64,000 nucleotides of DNA. Origin: Fervidicoccus fontis Kam940 (lineage in GTDB: Archaea > Thermoproteota > Thermoprotei_A > Sulfolobales > Fervidicoccaceae). The stretch covers positions 682,001-746,000 of the forward strand of contig NC_017461.1 of NCBI RefSeq assembly GCF_000258425.1, given 5' to 3'. This document shows positions 16,723 through 25,349 of the stretch, piece after piece (positions within the stretch are counted from its first letter, which is position 1; the number at the start of each line of letters is the position of its first letter). The notes under the pieces are model-generated. The model searched no databases. It was given only the letters and a program-made list of their open reading frames with translations, and had not been told where the DNA came from. Position numbers and translations under genes: made by a program.

Positions 16723-17799
16723 TCAATCCGCCTTGAAAGCAAGAGTTCTCTCGACTGGGATCTGAAGACCTACAGTATCTCCGACTTCTAATTTATAATC
16801 AGAAGGAATCAATGTATATAAGAATACATTTTCACCGATTTCTACTTTTAACTCCTGCATCGTTCCTGTAAACATCTTAAATACCACTTTTCCCTTAACA
16901 ATGTTGAATTCGGAAATTTTTTCCTTCCTCTCATATGGAATGATATGTTCAGGCCTTATTAGTATCCTTATCCTTTCTCCTTTAGCAAATGTCACGCCCT
17001 CCTCAGCTTTAGAGATCTTAATTTTTGTTCCTTTATCTAAAGATGCAATATCATCGCCTTCATATATTGCTTCAATGATATTAGGCTTTCCAAAGAAAGA
17101 GGCGACAAATATATTCTTTGGACTAAAGTATACTTCTTCTGGAGTCCCTACCTGCAGTACCTTTCCGGCATTCATTACAGCTAGCCTATCGGAAATGCTC
17201 ATTGCCTCTTCTTGATCGTGAGTGACATATATCGTCGTTATTTTTAGCTCTCTCTGTATTCTCTTTATTTCCTCTCTCATTTCAACCCTCAACTTAGCAT
17301 CCAAATTACTTAATGGCTCATCAAGAAGCAAAAGCCTAGGCTTAATTACTAAAGCTCTAGCGAGTGCAACTCTTTGTTGCTGACCTCCAGAAAGCTGATT
17401 CGGGTACCTCTTTTCCATTCCCTTAAGCTTCACCAGCTCCAAAACTTCTGTAACCCTCTTATTTATCTCTTCTTTAGAAACTTTTCTGACCTTCAGCCCA
17501 TAAGCCACATTTTCGAATACGGTCATATGGGGCCAAAGAGCGTAGTTTTGAAATACCATTGCAGTACCTCTTTCATAAGGCTTTTTATATGTTACATCTT
17601 CATCTCCAAAAAATATCTTTCCTTCGTCAGGAATTTCAAAGCCAGCAATCAGCCTCAAGGTCGTAGTCTTTCCGCAACCGCTAGGTCCAAGGAGAGTGAA
17701 GAATTCCCCCTCGTTAATAGTTAAGTTTAAGTTATCTACTGCTATGACCTTCGACTTTTCGTAAGTTTTCTTCAGCTCTTTCAGTTCTACTTTGACCAC
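16723..17799 (-). CDS. ABC transporter ATP-binding protein, FbpC/PotA type
   Basis: Powers import through the adjacent permease. 358 residues: an ATPase domain (1-240) with Walker A GPSGCGKTT (about 38-46), Q-loop MVFQNYALWPHM, signature LSGGQQQRVALARAL, Walker B LLLLDEPLSNLDAKL and the switch histidine YVTHDQEEA. A C-terminal TOBE-like regulatory domain follows (about 245-358; RIRILIRPEHI). It starts at GTG 17799; GGGGTG about seven bases upstream overlaps the permease stop, so the two are translationally coupled. The C-terminal domain and operon partners indicate the ferric-iron/spermidine/putrescine-type importer class. Confidence 0.9.
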   Translation of the reverse strand: MVKVELKELKKTYEKSKVIAVDNLNLTINEGEFFTLLGPSGCGKTTTLRLIAGFEIPDEGKIFFGDEDVTYKKPYERGTAMVFQNYALWPHMTVFENVAYGLKVRKVSKEEINKRVTEVLELVKLKGMEKRYPNQLSGGQQQRVALARALVIKPRLLLLDEPLSNLDAKLRVEMREEIKRIQRELKITTIYVTHDQEEAMSISDRLAVMNAGKVLQVGTPEEVYFSPKNIFVASFFGKPNIIEAIYEGDDIASLDKGTKIKISKAEEGVTFAKGERIRILIRPEHIIPYERKEKISEFNIVKGKVVFKMFTGTMQELKVEIGENVFLYTLIPSDYKLEVGDTVGLQIPVERTLAFKAD

Positions 17800-17803
17800 T
17801 CAC

Positions 17804-19618
17804 TTACACCCCAATGAAAGCATAGCTCTGCTTGAAAACTAGTGTAATAATTATGATAACAATTATTTGAAGAAGCATTAAAAGAACTCCTAATGCGGCG
17901 GCTAAATTAGTTCCATCTATCCTTCCGCTTACAATCAGATCAAGCATCACCATAGTTATAGGACCCTTATGATTGGGGCTCGAAACATCTCCCCCTAGGC
18001 CACCTATAGTAATGCTCACGCTTGTTTCACCCATACAATAAACGAAAGTTATCATAGCACCACTTGTAATATTTAAAATTATAAGTGGGATTACTATTGA
18101 AGCTAAAGTTCTAGCTCTGCTGGCCCCAAGGTTAATGCTTGCTTCTTCCAATGACAAATGCGTTTGTTGTAGTCCTGCATAAATGCTCCTAGAAGTAAAT
18201 GGTAATCTTCTTACTGAATAAGCAAGGATAAGCGGTATTGCAGGATTATATATGGGATCCAAGAGGGTGTTTGGGAACACGTCATGGAAAAAGAAGAAAT
18301 AACCAAACGCTACAACTAAGCCAGGTATTGCTAAAGCGATTGTTGAAAGGTAGTCTAACAGAGATATACCTGGGAGCTTAACTCGCGCAACCACATAGCT
18401 TATACTGAGCCCTAACAAAATTATAATTGCGACCGCGGCAGTGGAGTATACTAAGCTATTTATTATACCTCGATAAACTCCCGGTATAGAAAAAAGCTGG
18501 AAGAAGTAGTTTAGTGTGAAGCCTTGAGGAAGAGGTGACTGGGACCATTGCTTGCTAAAAGCGAGCATCGCAACACCTATTTGAGGTGAAATTGTAACCA
18601 AAACAAGGGGAAAAACAAACAAATATACTAAAATCTTTCCTTTCAATCTCAATTTTCTTTCCCTCGGTGCTGCCCTTCCTCCTTTACTAACCATTGCATA
18701 CTGTCTTAAACTTACCTGCCTTCTGATGCTTATAAAAAGGACTAAAGATATAAGCAACATGGTCAATGCCAATGCTCCAGCTACCGGATTTCCAATGCCG
18801 ACGCTCATGCCTTGAAAGTACGAATATATTTGATATGAAAGGACGTCTCTGAAGCCAAATATTAAGGGGGCACCGACATCTTCTATACTGAATATAAAAA
18901 CCAGAACCGCACCTGCAGCCAATCCAGGAAAGCTCAACGGAAATGTCACGCTCCTAAATAGCTTAAAACCCTTTGCTCCCAGATTTTCGGCCTGCTCTTC
19001 TAGCGAAGGATCTATGTTCATCATTGAAGAGTATACGTTGAGGTAAACTATTGGGTAAAAAGTTATCGCTTGTGCTATAATTATACCTGCGATATCGCTA
19101 AAAGAGAGCCTTACATCTTGATTTAAAATATGAGAAAGAATCCAGCTCAAAGTATTTACTCCAAAGCTGGGACCTATAAACTTCTTCATTACATACGTAT
19201 TAATGAAGGGAGTCATCAGAAGAGGGACAATTGCTAGTATTCTGAGCAAAGTTTTAAGAGGAAAAGAATATCTTGCAAGTACAAATGCCACAAGTAACCC
19301 TATAAATATGGAAATCACAGTCACAAAGATCGCAATAATTATAGAATTCAGTATAATTCCATATGAAACACCACTTATCTTTATGAAAGTTGTTGAACCG
19401 AATTTATTTACAGATATTGCAGTGCCTATAGGATGCAAATTTATATATTGAGGCTGGAGAAAGAGGCTAAAGTTGAAATTTCTCACAGAAGCAAAAATTG
19501 AAACTATTGGGAGAATCATGAACAAAATAAGATAAGAATATGAAAAAAATATTTGTGAAATCAGGAGCCTGTCTAGCTCAAACTTCAGGCTCCTGAAGCC
19601 TTTAAAGTCAATATTCAA
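17804..19618 (-). CDS. ABC transporter double permease, iron(III)/thiamine type
   Basis: A 604-residue fusion of two permease halves, each with about six membrane helices, forming the whole channel in one chain, as in FbpB/ThiP-type permeases. Each half carries an ATPase-contact EAA loop: EEQAENLGAKGFKLFRSVTFP in the first and EEASINLGASRARTLASIVIP in the second. The start is TTG 19618. Its Shine-Dalgarno AGGAGGAT forms the last codons of the binding-protein gene. A strong inverted repeat lies in codons 8-19 (see separate entry). The operon order is binding protein, permease, ATPase. Confidence 0.9.
   Translation of the reverse strand: MNIDFKGFRSLKFELDRLLISQIFFSYSYLILFMILPIVSIFASVRNFNFSLFLQPQYINLHPIGTAISVNKFGSTTFIKISGVSYGIILNSIIIAIFVTVISIFIGLLVAFVLARYSFPLKTLLRILAIVPLLMTPFINTYVMKKFIGPSFGVNTLSWILSHILNQDVRLSFSDIAGIIIAQAITFYPIVYLNVYSSMMNIDPSLEEQAENLGAKGFKLFRSVTFPLSFPGLAAGAVLVFIFSIEDVGAPLIFGFRDVLSYQIYSYFQGMSVGIGNPVAGALALTMLLISLVLFISIRRQVSLRQYAMVSKGGRAAPRERKLRLKGKILVYLFVFPLVLVTISPQIGVAMLAFSKQWSQSPLPQGFTLNYFFQLFSIPGVYRGIINSLVYSTAAVAIIILLGLSISYVVARVKLPGISLLDYLSTIALAIPGLVVAFGYFFFFHDVFPNTLLDPIYNPAIPLILAYSVRRLPFTSRSIYAGLQQTHLSLEEASINLGASRARTLASIVIPLIILNITSGAMITFVYCMGETSVSITIGGLGGDVSSPNHKGPITMVMLDLIVSGRIDGTNLAAALGVLLMLLQIIVIIIITLVFKQSYAFIGV
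19561..19596 (-). promoter_or_regulatory. 11-bp inverted repeat at permease start
   Basis: TCAGGAGCCTG (19561-19571) and CAGGCTCCTGA (19586-19596) are perfectly complementary across a 14-nt loop. The second arm is itself part of the palindrome CTTCAGG-CT-CCTGAAG. It lies 22-57 nt after the TTG start codon, within coding sequence for GFRSLKFELDRLLI. In the mRNA it would make a stable hairpin just downstream of initiation. It could limit permease translation relative to the more abundant binding protein; that role is inferred. Confidence 0.5.
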
Positions 19619-19620
19619 CT

Positions 19621-21096
19621 TTATCCTCCTAGTTGTCTCACTTCTTGCAAGACATTTGTATACTTCTGCGTCGCTAAATTCGTCCAGGTGTTCATCAAAG
19701 AGTTAATGTCAACTTTGCCTGACTGGACCGCACTGTTAAGCTGTATTGCTTCATTCATTGTAAATGTGGTTTGATTGCCGGTAATGGGATCTGTGAATAC
19801 TATTGGCGATGTAAGCTGATTCTCTAGGTTCATAAATGTTGTTATATTAATTCTTCCATTGATATATGCGTTGACAAGTGCAAGCCATGCCTGCTGCAAT
19901 GCTTGATTGGGGTTGACTAAAACGGCCTTAAAGTAGCTCAATGTCACATTTTCATAGCTTAAAACAAGAGAGTCATTGAAATTAATTGATTGTGTATGGA
20001 GTATTGACTGGTAAACCTTATATAGATCCTGTCTTGCTTGCCCAGCTGATGTGTTAAAGACTGCTGGATTTGCAGGCAATCTATTAACATTTGGATTCAA
20101 CCATATCTGCTGTCCATCGGTGAGCACCCAGGCAATAAAGGCCTGTGCCTCTGTTGGATGCTTTGAAGTGGCGAATAGAGCTATCGGATCTCCGTTGATA
20201 ATAGTCTCATTAGCAGGAGCGATGTAGACACAGGAAGGATTCTGATACTGAGCAATATATCCGTAAAAGTCGATCGTTATTCCGACAACCCTTTCTCCTC
20301 TAATTACTGAATCTCTTACATCGGAGCTCGCAGATCCGGAGGATGAGATATATGCATTTGCAGCCATTAAGGTAAGGAGCTTCCATCCTTGATCCCAGCC
20401 GTATTTTGTCAAAATTATCTCATAAATTCTCGCGTTGCTTGTGCTTACGGTTGGATCTGCCATTGCAAGAGGAGCATTTCCTGTTTCGGCATAAACTCTA
20501 GCGAAGTTTAATGAAGCTAGATCCTGCCAGCTTTGAGGTATAGGTAGACCATACTGCTTTGCGAGTTGAGTATTAACAGTAAATCCAAAAGATGAAATAG
20601 CAGCGGCTACCCAGTATATGTTTCCATTGCTGTCTACCCTCTTCATCGGCACTCCTGCAATAGAATTTGGAATTTGGCTTGCCGCATTAAGGGCAATAGT
20701 TGTGTTTAAAGGCGCCAACAGATTGTATGAATACATCGAATCAAAAAGCGTAGGTCCCCCTCCCCACCCAACATCAACGTTCTTAGCAGTAGCCGTAGAT
20801 GCCCATAAGTTTTCTGGGACTGATAAAAATTGGAGGTCTACGATGTTGTATTGCTTAGCTATAGAAGAGTTCAAGAAGGTGCTTCTCGCTAAATCGGTGA
20901 TAACACTCGGATGCCTTGTAAGAATAGTAAGAGTCACTCCGCTTGCAGAAGTATTAGTCTGAGTAATTGCGGTTGTAGTTGTTGTAGTGCTCGTACCTTT
21001 ACTTGACTCATATGCGTAATATGCTGCAACTCCTATAACAATTAGTATTATTATTATGCCCACAACTGCTAGAGTAGAAATTGCTTTCTTGTTCAT
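19621..21096 (-). CDS. Extracellular solute-binding protein, iron(III)-type
   Basis: A 491-residue anchored receptor that delivers substrate to the permease downstream. The N-terminus has a short basic start and a 20-residue hydrophobic segment (about 8-28), then a Ser/Thr-rich stalk (about 32-50), the usual crenarchaeal arrangement for membrane-tethered binding proteins. The two-lobed domain contains WGGGPTLFDSMYSYNLLAPL, FGFTVNTQL, LPIPQSWQDLA, ADPTVSTSNA and FATSKHPTEAQAFIAWVL, typical of the family that binds iron or small anions. The ligand is not resolved. It starts at ATG 21096. It is probably the first transporter gene, 59 bp after ubiX on the same strand. Confidence 0.85.
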   Translation of the reverse strand: MNKKAISTLAVVGIIIILIVIGVAAYYAYESSKGTSTTTTTTAITQTNTSASGVTLTILTRHPSVITDLARSTFLNSSIAKQYNIVDLQFLSVPENLWASTATAKNVDVGWGGGPTLFDSMYSYNLLAPLNTTIALNAASQIPNSIAGVPMKRVDSNGNIYWVAAAISSFGFTVNTQLAKQYGLPIPQSWQDLASLNFARVYAETGNAPLAMADPTVSTSNARIYEIILTKYGWDQGWKLLTLMAANAYISSSGSASSDVRDSVIRGERVVGITIDFYGYIAQYQNPSCVYIAPANETIINGDPIALFATSKHPTEAQAFIAWVLTDGQQIWLNPNVNRLPANPAVFNTSAGQARQDLYKVYQSILHTQSINFNDSLVLSYENVTLSYFKAVLVNPNQALQQAWLALVNAYINGRINITTFMNLENQLTSPIVFTDPITGNQTTFTMNEAIQLNSAVQSGKVDINSLMNTWTNLATQKYTNVLQEVRQLGG

Positions 21097-21155
21097 ATTT
21101 AACCACTAAATTAAAAATAAGCAAAAATTTCCTTTTAAATCTTTTTAACTCAAAG

Positions 21156-21746
21156 CTAAAAGCTGTTTTCTTTCCCCCACCTTTCATAGAGGTCGTTCTC
21201 GATTCCCAACGCATCTAGGATCTTTCCTACTATAAAATTCACGATATCGTCTATGCCCTTAGGCTTATGATAGAAAGCAGGCATTGCAGGAAGTATAATA
21301 GCACCAGCCTTTGCCAGCTCGACCATCGCATTAAGTTCTATCAAGCCCAAAGGAGTTTCTCTCGGCACAACAACCAATTTCTTTTTCATCCTGAGAAAAG
21401 CTAATGCTGCTCTAACTACAAGATTATCAGAAATCCCATATGAAATTTGGGATAGAGTTTTCACGCTACATGGAACTATAACCATAGCGTCTCCTATATT
21501 GCTAGAACTAGCTAAAGGGCTCATGAAGTCTTTTTCCTTATAGATTTTTATTTTATCACTATGTTTTTTTGAAATACCTACAAGAAATTCCTCTAGAGAA
21601 ACCCCCTCTTCCAGCTTAGAAACGAGATTTGCATGTTCTGTATAAATAATTTCCATATTGTAACTTTTTTCAACTAATACTTCTATCAGTTTTTTTCCAT
21701 ATATAATTCCGCTTGCTCCGGTAAGCGCAACTACTATTCTCTTCAT
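21156..21746 (-). CDS. ubiX: UbiX-type flavin prenyltransferase
   Basis: Makes the prenylated FMN cofactor that UbiD-type decarboxylases need. The 196 residues match the family length. Motifs: RIVVALTGASGIIYGKKLIEVL at the N-terminus (FMN-binding GASG), MASPLASSSNIGDAMVIVPCSVKTLSQI-like residues near 80-105, LVVVPRETPLG near 125-135 (the conserved RETPL), and ILPAMPAFYHKP near 155-166. It starts at ATG 21746 with GAGGAAG upstream. No ubiD gene lies in the window. It precedes the ABC transporter genes by 59 bp and may share their transcript, though a functional link is not obvious. Confidence 0.92.
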   Translation of the reverse strand: MKRIVVALTGASGIIYGKKLIEVLVEKSYNMEIIYTEHANLVSKLEEGVSLEEFLVGISKKHSDKIKIYKEKDFMSPLASSSNIGDAMVIVPCSVKTLSQISYGISDNLVVRAALAFLRMKKKLVVVPRETPLGLIELNAMVELAKAGAIILPAMPAFYHKPKGIDDIVNFIVGKILDALGIENDLYERWGKENSF

Positions 21747-21957
21747 ATTTCTTCCTCACAAATTAACATTAATTAAGCAAGTAATTAAATTCAATTGTTT
21801 TCCAAAATTAAAAACTCTATTCATTTATTGTCTCGGCCTAAAAGCGTAATACTGAAAAGAAACTATTTTTGGAAAAAACTGCTTGGAAAATAACAAGTAT
21901 AAAAGAAACATTTATAATGTTAAAAAATAAAAATAATACATAAATAGGTATAAAACT

Positions 21958-22380
21958 ATGACATGCCAGACACATGTAAAATTTTTGCTTTTGCCCCTGA
22001 TACTAGCCTCATTAATTTTAGCTTCAATTATATATGCATCTCAAGCAACCGGCAATCTATCAACAATTGTCCAAAATACAACCTTCAATTCAGAAAATTT
22101 GTTTGTATTATGCTATAGCGTGAACAGCGATTCTATAGCTATTCAAATAAAAAATGAAGATAATAAAGAATCTGTAGAAACGTTCGATGTAATTTTCATA
22201 AACACTCGCAATGAAACCATCGCTACATTAAACGGAATAAATTTAACTCTCTCACCTGGAGAAACAAAGGTTATACAAATCTCAAATGTGCCATTTAGCT
22301 TAAATCAAAATGTCGTTTTTCCAAAAGTTGTTGAAATTAGCAGTAATGAATACGAAATTCAAGTACCAGTAAACAGTTGA
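21958..22380 (+). CDS. Secreted or membrane-anchored protein of unknown function
   Basis: A 140-residue protein with an N-terminal hydrophobic signal (about 8-28, VKFLLLPLILASLILASII) and a beta-rich, Asn/Thr-rich exterior. Several N-x-S/T sequons (NLS, NTT, NET, NLT) suggest glycosylation. The segments IAIQIKNEDNKESVETFDVIF and LSPGETKVIQISNVPF resemble a small Ig-like or CARDB-like fold of the kind seen in archaeal surface proteins. It starts at ATG 21958 and stands alone, divergent from ubiX. The family is not recognised. Confidence 0.5.
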   Translation: MTCQTHVKFLLLPLILASLILASIIYASQATGNLSTIVQNTTFNSENLFVLCYSVNSDSIAIQIKNEDNKESVETFDVIFINTRNETIATLNGINLTLSPGETKVIQISNVPFSLNQNVVFPKVVEISSNEYEIQVPVNS

Positions 22381-22700
22381 ATCGAATTTGTTGAATATCT
22401 TCTAGTTTTTAATGGTACAACTTTGATTTTGTCCATTAAAGCGAAAATCCTTGATATTTGTAACAGGTATCATAATGCTTATCTTTTTAAATTTAATATC
22501 TTGTTGGTAATCAATTTAGACATATACTATAAACGATTAAATACATAATAATTACCTATGATAAAAGTTAATTTTTATACCCAGCAAATGAATGATTTAA
22601 GATTTAATAGATGCTGGAACAATATCCTAAATTTAGATGTGTCTCTTTAGAATATGACATAAGTATGATGAGAAATGCACGTACAGAGCTAAGCAATGAA
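22381..22700. other. Gene-free stretch before repeat copy B
   Basis: About 320 bp of AT-rich sequence between the secreted-protein stop and the repeat. I see no coding frame, RNA fold or repeat that I can support. A short open frame begins at 22611, but half of it lies in the repeat and it shows no protein features. Confidence 0.4.
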
Positions 22701-23030
22701 GAGCCTCGACAAACTGTTTTGAGTTTCATAAAAGTTTATATTTTGATGTTAATGTTTTTTTTGCTATTTATAAATCTCTCCGCATTTGAATTCTAGAGTT
22801 GAGCTGCTCTGTGAAGGGAAAAGAGCCCTTCCAGAGAACAGCGATAAGAAGATTGTAGAATTTCTTTAGATGCTTCGCGATAAAATCTATAGAACCCTCA
22901 GATGCTTTAGAATATTGTTGCATGCATAAACATGTTCTCCAAATACCTTGCTCTTGAAAGCCTTTAAGCCATATGCAGAACCAAGAAGGGATGCATCAAC
23001 TAATATGAACTTATATGAGATCTGAATCCT
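22701..23030 (-). repeat. Relic repeat, copy B, with transposase-like fragment
   Basis: About 330 bp, nearly identical to the inverse of 52624-52960. Read on the minus strand, one frame gives LLGSAYGLKAFKSKVFGEH then VYACNNILKH. After a shift of frame it gives GSIDFIAKHLKKFYNLLIA then VLWKG. This looks like the C-terminal part of an IS transposase. Copies B and C share the same frameshifting junction (KHLR / GSID), so the broken form was duplicated. The gap from here to 23157 holds nothing else evident. Confidence 0.8.
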
Positions 23031-23157
23031 TCACTTATCTGAATGAATCTCTTCAAGTATTAACTTTAAAAGGTTGAAATGCTCTAAATGAATTATGAAT
23101 AATATTAATTTCTCAAAAATTCCGATGAAGAAGATCCTAAATGCGGATGATCTATAG

Positions 23158-23580
23158 ATGAAGACAAACCCACGCAATGAGGAATTATATAGGCTCATTA
23201 GAAAAAAACTAGAGGGTTCTCCTTGGCTTGACGACTTACTCGCTCAGCTTACTGACTGCGAGGGTTCAGCATTTGATTCTATTATTATTTATGACTCAAG
23301 CGGAAAGTTGCACAAAGGGGTAAAAATGAGAGTAAAGCCTGTTCTAGAGTCAGATGGCTATTCTGTTGATTATGCAGAAAACATAACTTTACTAGAAAGT
23401 GAAAGTGACTGGGAAGAGTTGCCAAAATCGACAGAAAATTGCATAGACACAAGGATATTAAAGCAGGGGGAGCTAGTTGTAATAGAATGTATTGAACCAA
23501 AGCTTTCTTTAGAAGAAGTCTTCAGAATTATAAAAGAAATGGAAAGTCCTTCGGTGCTTTGCTATTATGAGTGGGAATGA
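23158..23580 (+). CDS. Uncharacterised protein coupled to XPB helicase
   Basis: A 140-residue acidic protein of no recognised family. Visible parts are a helical start (NEELYRLIRKKLEGSPWLDDLLAQL), a beta-rich middle (FDSIIIYDSSGKLHKGVKMRVKPVL, then YSVDYAENITLLESESDW), and a tail LEEVFRIIKEMESPSVLCYYEWE. It contains three or four cysteines without metal-site spacing. It starts at ATG 23158 after GGATGATC. Its last 14 bases overlap the start of the XPB gene, so the two are co-translated. In many archaea XPB is paired with the nuclease Bax1; this protein is far too short to be Bax1 and occupies the other side of XPB. Confidence 0.65.
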   Translation: MKTNPRNEELYRLIRKKLEGSPWLDDLLAQLTDCEGSAFDSIIIYDSSGKLHKGVKMRVKPVLESDGYSVDYAENITLLESESDWEELPKSTENCIDTRILKQGELVVIECIEPKLSLEEVFRIIKEMESPSVLCYYEWE

Positions 23581-25246
23581 TATTGCAGGCGGTAATCAAT
23601 TAAAATTTAGAGTTAAAGGCTGGATAGATAGAGAAATTTTTGCAAACTTAATGAGATTCAGTGATTATAAGGGAAGGGAGAATGGAGAAAGTCTTTTTGA
23701 AATAAATTACAAAAAGATCAGAGAGAATGGGATAACGTTAGAAGAAGTGCTTAATACACTAAAAAGCTTAGGGGACAAAGTTCCTCCCTTATCCATTCAA
23801 GCGCTAGAAAACATCATTAAAGGTGGAAACAAGATAACTCTCTATCTTGAAAATGACGAGATCGTCTTAAAGCCCAACAGCTATATAAAAGACTTATTTG
23901 TAAATCTTAAAGAATATTTGGTTTATGAAAGGGAGAAAAAAATATTTAAGGTATATCCAGGGAAATACTTCGATCTTTTAAAAAAAGCCAAAGACATAGG
24001 TCTAGAAATAGAGAACAAAACTGGACTTCCAGACAGCTTAAAAATGAGCAAAAAAATTAACTTCAAAGGAGAGCTAAGGAACTATCAAAAAGAAGCGTTA
24101 GAAAGTTGGAAAAATAATTCCTCTAGAGGAATTATCGCTTTACCTACAGGCTCTGGAAAGACTGTAATTGGAGCAGCTGCTATTGCAGAGCTAGGCGAGA
24201 TGACCTTGATAATAACTTACACGAAGGAGCAATTGCTACAGTGGATGGAGATGCTTAAGAACTTTACCGACATACCTCAATCAATGATCGCGGCCTTCTA
24301 CAGCGAAGAGAAGAGAATAGCTCCTATAACTATATCAACGTACCAAACTGCATTCAGACATATAAAAACTCTCGCTTATCGATTCAGCTTATTAGTAGTA
24401 GATGAGGTCCATCACCTCCCTGCTGATAAGTTCAAAACGATAGCTTTAGGAATGTACTCGCCACATAGGCTTGGGCTAAGTGCTACAGTCATTAGAGAAG
24501 ATGGAAAACACGTTGAGCTCTTTCCTTTAATGGGAGGAGTGATATACTATAAAACTCCTCAAGAACTTGTAGAAAAGGGATTCCTTTCTCCTTATGCAAG
24601 TTATATTGTTAAAGTCGGCCTGAGCAAAGAAGAAGAGGAAAAGTATGAAAAATTAAAAAACATCTATAAAGCCCTAACCCTAGGCATTCCTTTTGCGGAA
24701 GTTCTGAAAAGGGCTAAAAGTGGAGATTCTAGAATGGCAAAAGCGCTTAAAATACACAACGAAATGGTGCAGATCTATCAAAAAGCTAAGGCAAAAGAAG
24801 AGGCTGTTAAGAAAATCGTTGAGCAGGAGCTGAAAAACGGCTCCAAAATACTAGTTTTTACTCAATATGTAGAACAGGCCGAAAAACTGGGAAATATGCT
24901 TGGTGCGCCTGTGCTTACAGGCTCCACTGAAACAAAGCTGAGAAAGAAAATACTTGAAGATTTTAAAAAGGCGCAGAGCGGGGTGCTTGTACTTACTACG
25001 GTAGGAGATGAAGGTCTCGATATCCCTGATGTCAACGTTGGAATAATAGTCGCAGGAACAGGGAGCAGAAGGCAGTTTGTTCAGAGGCTGGGAAGATTGC
25101 TGAGACCTAAGCCAGAGAAGACTGCAAAGCTTTATGAAATCGTCACCAAGGGCACAGCTGAAGAGTCTTTAGCAAGAAAAAGGAAGAAGCTGGAAATAGA
25201 TTCGGATGAAAAGGAAAAGAAAAGCAAACAAACGAAGCTTTTTTGA
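23567..25246 (+). CDS. xpb: XPB-type DNA helicase/translocase (superfamily 2)
   Basis: An ATP-dependent DNA-opening enzyme of archaeal repair, related to the TFIIH subunit. 559 residues. The N-terminal damage-recognition-like region spans about 1-165. RecA domain 1 has Walker A LPTGSGKT (about 192-199), DEVHH (279-283), LSATVIREDGK with the RED motif (about 306-316), and a thumb-like helical insertion follows. RecA domain 2 has LTTVGDEGLDIPDV and QRLGRLLRPK. The tail is highly charged. The start is ATG 23567, inside the previous gene's last codons. No Bax1 gene follows; the next gene is an Mrp-like ATPase 100 bp downstream. Confidence 0.93.
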   Translation: MSGNDIAGGNQLKFRVKGWIDREIFANLMRFSDYKGRENGESLFEINYKKIRENGITLEEVLNTLKSLGDKVPPLSIQALENIIKGGNKITLYLENDEIVLKPNSYIKDLFVNLKEYLVYEREKKIFKVYPGKYFDLLKKAKDIGLEIENKTGLPDSLKMSKKINFKGELRNYQKEALESWKNNSSRGIIALPTGSGKTVIGAAAIAELGEMTLIITYTKEQLLQWMEMLKNFTDIPQSMIAAFYSEEKRIAPITISTYQTAFRHIKTLAYRFSLLVVDEVHHLPADKFKTIALGMYSPHRLGLSATVIREDGKHVELFPLMGGVIYYKTPQELVEKGFLSPYASYIVKVGLSKEEEEKYEKLKNIYKALTLGIPFAEVLKRAKSGDSRMAKALKIHNEMVQIYQKAKAKEEAVKKIVEQELKNGSKILVFTQYVEQAEKLGNMLGAPVLTGSTETKLRKKILEDFKKAQSGVLVLTTVGDEGLDIPDVNVGIIVAGTGSRRQFVQRLGRLLRPKPEKTAKLYEIVTKGTAEESLARKRKKLEIDSDEKEKKSKQTKLF

Positions 25247-25349
25247 TGCGCATTTTCCTTATTCATGATACTTTTAGTTAATCAATACAAAGTATTTATT
25301 TATTTAAACGTTTTATTATAAACTAGAGAAATTTGTGAGGTTAATACTT

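Noticed and set aside
22611-22796. Small ORF upstream of and into repeat copy B
   Set aside because: Half of it lies in relic repeat sequence on the wrong strand, and it has neither a ribosome site nor recognisable composition.
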